7,518 nt of DNA from VFZS01 sp964353255 (GTDB lineage Bacteria > Acidobacteriota > Terriglobia > Bryobacterales > Bryobacteraceae): positions 1 to 7,518 of the forward strand of contig CAYGVJ010000194.1 of assembly GCA_964353255.1 (NCBI GenBank). The letters are read 5' to 3'. Below the pieces are notes generated by a model that was not told the DNA's origin, did not search any database, and was given only the letters and a program-made list of their open reading frames with translations. A program made the position numbers and the translations under genes. Shown in pieces: positions 1-5,680 of the stretch; the stretch's first letter is position 1; each line of letters starts with the position of its first letter.

Positions 1-659
1 CGGTATTTGACTAAGGACTCCAGGTAGCGCTCCATCAAATCCGGCGCCAGGTGATACGTGGACATGTAGAGCTGCCGCAAAGCGCTGTTCCAGACCCAAA
101 ACGGGGGACGCTGTTGCCGGACGGGCGTGACCAGTTGCCCGCCCAGGATCGCCCAGCGGTCATGCCGCGAGATGCCGTACCACCTTCTCCAGCGCGCTTC
201 GAACAGCGCGTACCAGGCGCGTAGGGTGCGGCGGCTGTGCCAAAGCTGCAAGGGCGTGCCGGTCGTGCCGCTGGTCTGTGTGTGGAACATCCTTCCCGCG
301 TCGCAATCGTCGGCGATGAAGGCCCGCGGATTCAGGCGCAGGGTTTCCTTCTCCAGAAGAGGCCAGTTCTCGAGGTGCTCCCAGGACGCTTGGTCGCCCT
401 GGCGTTGCCGCTGGGCCCACTGCTCCCGGTAGTAGGGCACTCGCGTGGCCGCTCGATGCAATACCTGAGCCAGCCGCTCCTCCTGCCAGGTTTTCCACTT
501 CTCGGGGCTCCAGGACTCCCTGGCCAGCGCCTCTTCCACCAGCCGCTCGGTCTCGGGGCCATAGCGCCAGGAGCGCAGATATGCTCCCCGCATACTGGCG
601 GCCAGCGATCGGGCCGCCGCTGGCACGTGATGGTAGATTCTGAGGAGCGTCTCGTTCAT
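1..659 (-). CDS. CapK / phenylacetate-CoA-ligase-like adenylate-forming enzyme, N-terminal part (runs off left edge)
   Basis: Only the first 219 residues lie in the window. The protein belongs to the adenylate-forming (ANL) superfamily in its CapK/PaaK-like branch. Residues about 55-80 (WKTWQEERLAQVLHRAATRV, then PYYREQW) are the usual N-terminal block of CapK-like proteins. Residues 129-136 (TSGTTGTP) are the phosphate-binding loop of adenylate-forming enzymes. Family members activate a carboxylic acid with ATP. Those in polysaccharide loci are thought to supply acyl or amino-acid decorations, but the substrate here cannot be read. The start ATG (659-657) directly follows the glycosyltransferase stop (TGAATG junction) with a weak AGGG four bases earlier, which suggests translational coupling. 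It is the last visible gene of the minus-strand polysaccharide operon. Family is confident; true phenylacetate-CoA ligase activity is unlikely from context. Confidence 0.85.
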   Translation of the reverse strand, partial: MNETLLRIYHHVPAAARSLAASMRGAYLRSWRYGPETERLVEEALARESWSPEKWKTWQEERLAQVLHRAATRVPYYREQWAQRQRQGDQASWEHLENWPLLEKETLRLNPRAFIADDCDAGRMFHTQTSGTTGTPLQLWHSRRTLRAWYALFEARWRRWYGISRHDRWAILGGQLVTPVRQQRPPFWVWNSALRQLYMSTYHLAPDLMERYLESLVKY

Positions 660-1754
660 TCAGCCCTGGGCCACAGAACTCAGCAGACTCTCCCACTGCG
701 GCAGCACGACGGACCAATCGAGCTGTTCCACCTTGGCTCGTCCGTTCTCCGACAGCCGCCGCGCCAGCCCCGGCTCTTGGAGAATCCGTCGGACTGCGCA
801 CGCCATGGCTTCCGGTTCCTCCCGCCCCACGAGCAAGGCGTCTTGCCCTTGTCCGACCAGGTCGGGCACGCCGCCGGCGTCCGTGCTCACCACGCACAAG
901 CCGCACGCCATCGCTTCCAGTACGCTCACCGGAGTGTTGTCCACGTTCGTGGTGTTCAGGAAGATATCCCCCTGGTTGAGCCATCGGGGGACTTCTTGCT
1001 TGGGAACAACGCCGGCAAAGCTGACGTGGTCGCAGACTCCCAGTCTTTCCGCCAGCCGCCGGGCTCTTCGCAGACTGCCATCGCCCTTGTCCGGCCCAAC
1101 CATGGTCAACCGTATCTCCGGGAACTCCGGCCGGAGCAATGCCAACACCCGGATGGCCAAGCCGGGGTTGTAGATCTCGTGAAATGCCCGAAGCCACACC
1201 AGACGGGGACCAGGACTGGTCCGTGCGGTGAAGGGATACACGTTCAGATCGAGTGCGTTCGGCAACAACAGAATGTCCGCTCTGTAGGGCGACATCTGCT
1301 CCGCCAGGTACCGTGAGGGAGCCGTCACCGCCACCGCCGACGCCAACAGCCGTCTCACCCTGCCCGGCCAGTGTCGACCGAAGCGCGGGAGATTGCCTCC
1401 GTGTAGGGTCAACACATAGGGGCGTCTGGCCCGCCGCAGAACCCAGCAGGCTATCTCGGCCCACAAGAAAGCCCGCCCGCTGAACACATCCACCTGCGCG
1501 ACCTGGTACTGGCCCTGACACCTCCAGGCCGTCCCCGCCACATCCAGCAGCCGTGCCAGGCGATTGGCTGCCGAGGACGCTGTGAGCACAAGCCAGCCTC
1601 GTTCCGCGAGGCGCTCCGCCAGCTCTTCTCCCACCGCTCGCACGCCCCCACGGCACGAAAGAAAAGCGCCAATCAGCAGCACCGATGCAGGCTCGACCAC
1701 CGGCGGCGCCCCTGGGTCGGCGGCGGCCATCAAGCCTGTCTCCGACGCGACCAT
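660..1754 (-). CDS. Family 4 (GT-B) glycosyltransferase
   Basis: A 364-residue retaining-type glycosyltransferase that would move a sugar from a nucleotide donor to a growing lipid-linked glycan at the cytoplasmic membrane face. The N-terminal acceptor domain begins near residue 24 (SVLLIGAFLSCRGGVRAVGE, the glycine-rich GT4 entry motif) and includes LTLHGGN near 115-121. The C-terminal donor domain has MVGPDKGDG near 218-226 and NTTNVDNTPVSVLEAMACG near 267-285, followed by VVSTDAGGVPDLV. The usual E-x7-E pair reads D272-x7-E280, a conservative change. The frame is open upstream to an ATG at 1844, but that would overlap the preceding gene by 71 bases. The ATG at 1754 lies 19 bases after that gene's stop and has AAGGGA about 10 bases upstream; ATG at 1730 is the alternative. 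Sugar specificity is unknown. The gene sits between the membrane ligase/polymerase and the CapK-like gene. Confidence 0.9.
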   Translation of the reverse strand: MVASETGLMAAADPGAPPVVEPASVLLIGAFLSCRGGVRAVGEELAERLAERGWLVLTASSAANRLARLLDVAGTAWRCQGQYQVAQVDVFSGRAFLWAEIACWVLRRARRPYVLTLHGGNLPRFGRHWPGRVRRLLASAVAVTAPSRYLAEQMSPYRADILLLPNALDLNVYPFTARTSPGPRLVWLRAFHEIYNPGLAIRVLALLRPEFPEIRLTMVGPDKGDGSLRRARRLAERLGVCDHVSFAGVVPKQEVPRWLNQGDIFLNTTNVDNTPVSVLEAMACGLCVVSTDAGGVPDLVGQGQDALLVGREEPEAMACAVRRILQEPGLARRLSENGRAKVEQLDWSVVLPQWESLLSSVAQG

Positions 1755-1773
1755 CCTCTGTGATTCCCTTCCG

Positions 1774-3153
1774 TCAGACCTCGGAAACGGCGCTATGTCT
1801 TGCCTCGGGCCGGTCCGGCAACAAACCCAGGAACGCCAGGCCAAACACCAGGCCCGGCGCCGCCAGGCGCAAAGCGTTCACCGTCATGTAGAGAAAACTC
1901 CACACCAGCATCACCGTGAGGAACGCTCTCTCGGCACGGTCTTGCGCCGTGCGGAACCGCCGCAACGCAGCCGCCACCAGCACCAGCAGCGCCGCCGCAC
2001 CCAGAAGGCCGTGCTCTGCGAGAAGCCGGCTGAGCTCCGTGTGGGGAGCCGCAAAGCCTGAGTGGCCGAACCGCGAGATCCCGACACCCACCCCGTAGAG
2101 CGGATGTGCCAGCCATAAGTTGAGGTCCTCCGCAAAATAGGTCTCACGGTGCGTGAGCTCCGTGTCCTGAAAGCGCTTCGTCAGCATGCCCCCGGTGAAA
2201 GCATCCAGCGCGGGGAAGACTAGAAGCGCCCCAAGGACCCCCGCCACTGCGACTAGTCCCAGAAGCCTCCGGCGTTGACCGCGTTCTCCCGCGACAAAAA
2301 AAGGCCCTCCTGCGAGCAGAGCCCCCAGGGCGACTGCCAGACCATTCCTCGAAAAAGTCATCGCACTCTGCGCCGCGAGAACTCCGAGGAGACCGAACAG
2401 GAGCAGCCTGCGCAAGCCCCCCGTTGCGGCCTGCACCAGGTACAGCAGCACGAGCACAAAGCCCAACCCCAGCACTGAAGAGACCTGGTTGGGGCCGAAC
2501 CCACCACTGGTCAGCGGGTTCGATTCTGTGGTGAAGCGAATTGCCGGGTTCGTATAGGTAGAGAAGACCGCTATCGCCGCGACTCCTACGATAGGAGTCA
2601 CGAAGGCCAGAAAAACCCTCCTAAGCTCGGGCCGTGTGAGTCTGGCGTTGCTGCAAAAGCACACCGCCGCCGTCAGCGCCAGCGTGCCGGAAAGATTGAA
2701 GGACACGGCTCGGCGGAAGTTGGAGAATCCAAAGCTGAAATAGCTGATCACTGCCGAGGGCAGAAGCAACATGAAATACAGCAGGATCCGGCCCGGCAAA
2801 CGCGGGCGAGTGCTCCGCAAGAGCGCGGCCACCAGAATCGTCGTCACCGCGTACTTGCCGAATTCCCAAAACAGCGAAGCCTCGCACATCCGCCACAGCA
2901 CTTCCGCGCCCGCGACATAGGCGGCGGCGCACAACACGTGGCACGCTCGGCTGCTCGCCAGCGCGACACAAAAGACCCCGAGAAGAGTCGCCACGGCGTG
3001 CACAGTGGCCACCGCCGCAGAACGGTGCATCACGAGGCCCAGCAACCCGTGCGCGGCCCACAGGGTCGCCAGGCCCAGCCACCGTGTTTCGACCAGCGGT
3101 TCCCGCCAGAAGGCGGCGGGAAGATAAGCCGGATAGGACACCGCGGGAGTCAC
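1774..3153 (-). CDS. O-antigen ligase / Wzy-type polymerase, multi-pass membrane protein
   Basis: A 459-residue protein made mostly of hydrophobic segments (roughly ten or more, for example near 25-41, 46-66, 101-112, 123-138, 155-168, 180-197, 226-241, 248-262, 299-315, 383-397, 410-424 and 433-446). It carries the pattern of the Wzy/WaaL (O-antigen ligase-like) family: GGFGPNQVSS near 217-226, TFSRNGL at 266-272, then the large periplasmic loop with HPLYGVGVG at 350-358 and HTELSRLLAEHGLLG at 371-385. Such proteins polymerise undecaprenyl-linked repeat units or transfer finished glycan onto an acceptor, in the inner membrane. Sequence alone does not separate polymerase from ligase. The start is GTG (3153-3151), chosen because AGGAGG lies eight bases upstream. 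It follows the lipoprotein gene by 16 bases and precedes the glycosyltransferase by 19 bases. Confidence 0.88.
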   Translation of the reverse strand: MTPAVSYPAYLPAAFWREPLVETRWLGLATLWAAHGLLGLVMHRSAAVATVHAVATLLGVFCVALASSRACHVLCAAAYVAGAEVLWRMCEASLFWEFGKYAVTTILVAALLRSTRPRLPGRILLYFMLLLPSAVISYFSFGFSNFRRAVSFNLSGTLALTAAVCFCSNARLTRPELRRVFLAFVTPIVGVAAIAVFSTYTNPAIRFTTESNPLTSGGFGPNQVSSVLGLGFVLVLLYLVQAATGGLRRLLLFGLLGVLAAQSAMTFSRNGLAVALGALLAGGPFFVAGERGQRRRLLGLVAVAGVLGALLVFPALDAFTGGMLTKRFQDTELTHRETYFAEDLNLWLAHPLYGVGVGISRFGHSGFAAPHTELSRLLAEHGLLGAAALLVLVAAALRRFRTAQDRAERAFLTVMLVWSFLYMTVNALRLAAPGLVFGLAFLGLLPDRPEARHSAVSEV

Positions 3154-3161
3154 TGGTTCCG

Positions 3162-3167
3162 CCTCCT
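3162..3167 (-). promoter_or_regulatory. Shine-Dalgarno AGGAGG that fixes a GTG start
   Basis: A perfect AGGAGG on the minus strand with an eight-base spacer to the GTG at 3153. It decides the start of the O-antigen ligase/polymerase gene. It sits between that gene and the stop codon of the upstream lipoprotein gene (TAG at 3172-3170). Confidence 0.8.
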
Positions 3168-3169
3168 GC

Positions 3170-3802
3170 CTACTCGCTCATCTTGATGTTCACCACCTGC
3201 CAGCGGTCCCCGTCGAACCAGAGCGTGGCGCTGGAGGTCTGCGCCTGCATGTCTACACCGAGCTTCTGACCGATCTTGTTGGGCTGCCACTGCCAGGTAA
3301 AATCAACCTCCACGGTTTCTCCGCCAGCCGTGCGCATCGCACTGACAGCCACCAGGTGGCGGGACGCGATGGGGATCCGGGCCTCCTCATCCGATTCGCC
3401 TGGCGCGGAACCGAGAGCGGGCCATGGCTGGCCGAGGCGATCCCCGCCCCAAGCCTCGGCCTCCTTTCGGGCTTCTTCGACCAGACTCGCCTCACAGCCT
3501 TCTGTGCGCCCCCGCTCGGCCCATGTCCGCCGCTGGCTCACCTCAATCACGCCGAGATTGCGGAGCTGACGCCATTTCTCGCTCAAAACCAGCGCCTTGT
3601 TGCAGTCCGCGTCGGCCACCCGGCTGAAGGAGAACACCTTGAAGCCTCTGAACTTTTCGGAGTTCTGAATCACTCTGGAGACCTGAAAGGAATCCAATTG
3701 TCTGTTCCCGGCACACCCTTGGAACGTCACCACCATAGCCAAGGCTGCCGCCACCAGGACCGAAAACCTCAAGAAACCGTCCTGACCGCCTGGCGAGCGC
3801 AC
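3170..3802 (-). CDS. Predicted lipoprotein of unknown function, first gene of the polysaccharide operon
   Basis: I do not recognise this family. With the GTG start at 3802 it has 210 residues. A short charged stretch is followed by a hydrophobic run (about 13-26) and a lipobox-like FQGC ending at Cys30, which predicts export, lipid modification and membrane anchoring. Phe at -3 and Gln at -2 are less usual, so a plain signal peptide remains possible. The mature part is soluble and mixed in charge, with Cys67 and Cys103 as a possible disulfide. It ends in a beta-rich segment (VDFTWQWQPNKIG, then ATLWFDGDRWQVVNI). A TTG at 3772, with AGGA seven bases upstream, would give a more classical signal peptide (MRFSVLVAAALAMVVTFQGC) and is a serious alternative; the GTG has AAGG seven bases upstream. 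The frame is open further upstream, but that part is antisense to the divergent gene. The 16-base gap to the polymerase gene suggests a role in surface glycan assembly, by inference only. Confidence 0.72.
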   Translation of the reverse strand: MRSPGGQDGFLRFSVLVAAALAMVVTFQGCAGNRQLDSFQVSRVIQNSEKFRGFKVFSFSRVADADCNKALVLSEKWRQLRNLGVIEVSQRRTWAERGRTEGCEASLVEEARKEAEAWGGDRLGQPWPALGSAPGESDEEARIPIASRHLVAVSAMRTAGGETVEVDFTWQWQPNKIGQKLGVDMQAQTSSATLWFDGDRWQVVNIKMSE

Positions 3803-3853
3803 TAGGGCGCCTTGACGACGTGAGCCAATCGCTGTATCTCTAAGGAGAAGAAC

Positions 3854-4261
3854 ATGGCCAGTGATACCGTCAAGTCCTCGAAGGGCGCCGACGCCCTTGT
3901 GCTGAAACTGATCGACCTGCTGTCTCAAATGGCGCACCGGGTTCTGCCCTGGCTGCTGCTCGTGGTGGCGCTGTACGCGCTGCAAGGTACGGTTAGGACC
4001 CTGACCCGGCAAGAGACCCCCGCGGGCGCCTGGATCGCACTCATGGGCAGCGTCCGGGCCACGCGCTTCTTCGCCTTTGTGTTCGGCGTCTCTGGCATGC
4101 TCTACGGCTTGCACCAGCGCAATCTGCGCCGCGCGGCGATAAGCCGCTTGGAAGGCAGAATCGCAAAGCTCGAGGCGCTCGTGGAAGGGAGCACATCGTC
4201 AATCCACCCCCCCGCCGCCTTGGATGGCGCCGACAGTTCCGACCCCCGGCTTAGGGGTTGA
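3854..4261 (+). CDS. Small two-span membrane protein with C-terminal coiled coil, unknown function
   Basis: A 135-residue protein. The start is supported by AAGGAG (3842-3847) six bases before the ATG. After a polar N terminus come two hydrophobic spans, about 30-45 (VLPWLLLVVALYALQG) and 72-88 (FFAFVFGVSGMLYGLHQ). A basic turn (RNLRRA) leads into a short heptad-like helix, about 92-111 (RRAAISRLEGRIAKLEALVE), then a disordered Pro/Ser/Asp-rich tail. Both ends probably face the cytoplasm, given the basic residues after span 2. Small membrane proteins ending in a 'basic turn plus RL..RI..LE' helix are common in bacteria, but I know no assigned function. The gene is divergent from the lipoprotein operon, with 51 bases between the starts. 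It is followed after 10 bases by the next membrane-protein gene, so the two probably form an operon. Confidence 0.75.
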   Translation: MASDTVKSSKGADALVLKLIDLLSQMAHRVLPWLLLVVALYALQGTVRTLTRQETPAGAWIALMGSVRATRFFAFVFGVSGMLYGLHQRNLRRAAISRLEGRIAKLEALVEGSTSSIHPPAALDGADSSDPRLRG

Positions 4262-4266
4262 GAGGA
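4261..4266 (+). promoter_or_regulatory. Shine-Dalgarno AGAGGA that supports a TTG start
   Basis: AGAGGA lies five bases before the TTG at 4272. It overlaps the last base of the preceding stop codon (TGA 4259-4261), so the two membrane-protein genes are closely coupled. The in-frame ATG at 4224 lies inside the previous gene and has no visible SD. Confidence 0.6.
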
Positions 4267-4271
4267 AACCA

Positions 4272-4874
4272 TTGAACGCCGCCGCGATTTCCTTTTCGCT
4301 ATTCGCCATTGTCCTGAGCTGGATCGTGCTGTTTGGGCTGTACCCCGGCTACCGCGCCGACGCCCTCCGGCACCGGCTCAGCGTGCTCCGGGATGAACTG
4401 TTCGACCTCGCTGCCGCCGGGCTGGTGCCCTTTAGCCATCCCGCCTATTTGCACCTTCGTGCCATGTTGCTGGCCGCCATCCGTAGCGCCGGGCACCTGA
4501 CCTTCAGCCGGATGGTCCTGATTGCAGCCGCCTGCCACCTGTTGCCAGGCAGATTCTCACATCCCGGAGGGGACTCTTGGGAAGCTGTGCGCGCCGAGGC
4601 GCCACAAGAGTTGGCGAGCATCCATGAGCGCATCGAGCTCCTCATCGCACGGCATATGGCGTCGGGCTCCCCCTTGGGATGGCTATGGCTCGTGCGCGGT
4701 GCTGCCAAGAGCCTCGGCGCTGGACAGCGGTTTCGGTTCTGGTCGGACTCACGCCAACTTCTCCCCAACGCCGGCTTGCTCGCGCTGGCCATCCAAACAA
4801 GCGCGCATTGCCCCGCGGCGCGTGCTGAGCGCCCGGCCGACGGGACCGGGGCGGCTCACCTGAACGCGGGCTGA
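4272..4874 (+). CDS. Membrane-anchored protein of unknown function (TTG start)
   Basis: The 200-residue product starts at TTG 4272, chosen over ATG 4224 because it follows a clear SD and lies just after the upstream stop. One N-terminal hydrophobic segment (about 5-24, AISFSLFAIVLSWIVLFGLY) anchors an otherwise soluble, helical protein. Residues 31-63 show a recognisable pattern, LRHRLSVLRDELFDLAAAG then HPAYLHLR, followed by IRSAGHLTFSRM. This resembles small membrane-anchored proteins I have seen unannotated in many bacteria; no function can be given. The C-terminal part is Ala-rich with no visible catalytic motif. The gene is paired with the two-span membrane gene upstream and overlaps the 3' end of the convergent RHH gene by 19 bases. 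Its last 15-20 codons look low-complexity. Confidence 0.7.
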   Translation: MNAAAISFSLFAIVLSWIVLFGLYPGYRADALRHRLSVLRDELFDLAAAGLVPFSHPAYLHLRAMLLAAIRSAGHLTFSRMVLIAAACHLLPGRFSHPGGDSWEAVRAEAPQELASIHERIELLIARHMASGSPLGWLWLVRGAAKSLGAGQRFRFWSDSRQLLPNAGLLALAIQTSAHCPAARAERPADGTGAAHLNAG

Positions 4875-5167
4875 GCCTCCAGGGTGGCGTCATCGGCGTC
4901 GGCATGATTGCCGAGACCCTCCACCACCTTGGCCAGGCGCTGGACCTCGTGATCGAGCTCCCCCATCTTCTGGTTGATCTGCTCGATTCGCGTGTCAGGA
5001 GATTCTGCGGCGCCTGGATTGCCCGCTACCACGCGGCACAGTGTGACGCGTGCATAGTCGGACACGCTCCTGGCGCCACGGCTCTGTGAGGTCTGCCTCA
5101 GGCACTCGTACTCGTCTTCGGAGAGCCGGAAGCTTATCATGCGGGTTTTCGGCTTGAAGACGGCCAT
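4856..5167 (-). CDS. Ribbon-helix-helix-like DNA-binding protein with C-terminal coiled coil
   Basis: A 103-residue protein. The start ATG at 5167 has GGGAGGA five bases upstream; a farther in-frame start at 5197 lacks such a site and would run through a hairpin. Residues about 8-47 fit a ribbon-helix-helix fold: a strand (TRMISFRLS), helix A (SEDEYECLRQTSQSRGA) and helix B (SVSDYARVTLCRVV). This is the layout of CopG/Arc/MobC-type proteins, which dimerise and place the strand in the DNA major groove. A linker of about 12 residues leads to a heptad-rich helix (about 60-85, TRIEQINQKMGELDHEVQRL) suited to oligomerisation. It could be an autorepressor, a plasmid-type accessory (MobC-like) protein or an antitoxin-like regulator; the family is not decided by sequence alone. 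It lies convergent to the membrane-protein pair and has an inverted-repeat-rich region immediately upstream. Confidence 0.72.
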   Translation of the reverse strand: MAVFKPKTRMISFRLSEDEYECLRQTSQSRGARSVSDYARVTLCRVVAGNPGAAESPDTRIEQINQKMGELDHEVQRLAKVVEGLGNHADADDATLEAQPAFR

Positions 5168-5172
5168 ACAAT

Positions 5173-5179
5173 TCCTCCC
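5173..5179 (-). promoter_or_regulatory. Shine-Dalgarno GGGAGGA that fixes the RHH gene start
   Basis: GGGAGGA on the minus strand with a five-base spacer to the ATG at 5167. It favours this start over the in-frame upstream candidate at 5197. Confidence 0.7.
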
Positions 5180-5192
5180 GCTCTGTGAAGGA

Positions 5193-5215
5193 GGCAACCC
5201 GCTAGAAGGGTTGCC
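5193..5215. promoter_or_regulatory. Inverted repeat in the leader of the RHH gene (possible operator)
   Basis: GGCAACCC (5193-5200) and GGGTTGCC (5208-5215) form a perfect eight-base stem with a seven-base loop, 26 bases upstream of the RHH start codon. No T-run follows on either strand, so it is not an intrinsic terminator. RHH proteins commonly bind inverted repeats in their own promoters, so autoregulation is a reasonable inference. An RNA hairpin controlling translation is the alternative. Confidence 0.45.
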
Positions 5216-5244
5216 GGCTGCTCAACTCGATGTGCTCGTTGCAG

Positions 5245-5272
5245 GATATAGTTCGAGGTCTAGGGCTGGCCA
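5245..5272 (-). promoter_or_regulatory. Weak candidate promoter for the RHH gene
   Basis: On the minus strand, TGGCCA (5272-5267, 4/6 match to TTGACA) and TATATC (5250-5245, 4/6 match to TATAAT) are separated by 16 bases. Transcription would begin near 5238, giving a leader of about 70 bases that contains the 5193-5215 hairpin. The match is poor, and the organism's sigma-factor preferences are unknown. Confidence 0.25.
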
Positions 5273-5604
5273 GGCTTAGCGGATCGTCTCAATCAAGTGA
5301 GAGACTGCCCAGCCCTGAGCACACCAATCATTTGGCCCATGGCGCACCCCAACAGGAGAAGCCTCTCGGCGAACGTCCATCGGTGAAGGCCTGGAGCCAG
5401 GAAGATAGCCACAGCTCACGCTAGGTGAGCCCCATGGGGTACTCGCCACCTAACCACTTCTTGGGCCTTCCGCCGCAGGCGCGACCCCGGTTGCGCTTTA
5501 CGGCGCAAGGCGCACAGTGAAAGTGGAAACAAGTGTACGACAGAAACCCTACGTGTTCAAGAAGTTTTTGCCCAGTGTGCGCATTAAATCCCCTTAAGAC
5601 ACTG

Positions 5605-5636
5605 TGTAAGAATAACGGTCGCGTTGTTGTAGGAAT
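5605..5636. repeat. Direct repeat TGTARGAAT near the presumed IS21 terminus
   Basis: TGTAAGAAT (5605-5613) and TGTAGGAAT (5628-5636) differ at one base and are 23 bases apart. GTGTAAG (5604-5610) and CTTACAC (5640-5646) also form an inverted pair. Repeated short words at the tips are usual for IS21 elements, where they are thought to be transposase-binding sites; that role is inferred here. Confidence 0.45.
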
Positions 5637-5680
5637 TGCCTTACACGCGGCCCGTCCTCGACCCCAAAGGCCCTCGGGGG

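Larger units (their letters stand above)
5168..5602. other. Intergenic region without a convincing gene, rich in inverted repeats
   Basis: No reading frame here has both a start signal and a recognisable protein. The region contains the 5193-5215 hairpin; a nested pair made of AGGGCTGG (5262-5269) with CCAGCCCT (5309-5316) enclosing GTCTC (5286-5290) with GAGAC (5301-5305); GCTCAC/GTGAGC (5414-5419, 5425-5430), next to the palindrome CCCCATGGGG (5430-5439); and TTGCGC/GCGCAA (5491-5496, 5503-5508). From about 5520 the DNA becomes clearly richer in A and T than the genes around it. It separates the RHH gene from the insertion sequence and may be regulatory DNA, an eroded gene or the IS target region. 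Confidence 0.5.

Noticed and set aside
237..1316. Long plus-strand open frame (about 359 codons) opposite the glycosyltransferase and CapK-like genes
   Set aside because: Its translation has no recognisable motif and is a shadow of high-GC coding DNA; the minus-strand frames show clear family motifs.
160..1656. Long minus-strand open frame overlapping two real genes in another frame
   Set aside because: The translation is low-complexity Gly/Arg/Ala-rich and lacks the GT4 and adenylate-forming motifs, which occur in the annotated frames.
3812..3840. TTGACG with TATCTC 17 bases downstream as a promoter for the 3854 gene
   Set aside because: The -10 matches at only three positions, and transcription would begin inside the Shine-Dalgarno site, which is incompatible with its use.
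4224..4271. ATG at 4224 as the start of the second membrane protein
   Set aside because: It lies inside the preceding gene without a visible Shine-Dalgarno site, whereas TTG 4272 has one and gives a clean N-terminal membrane anchor.
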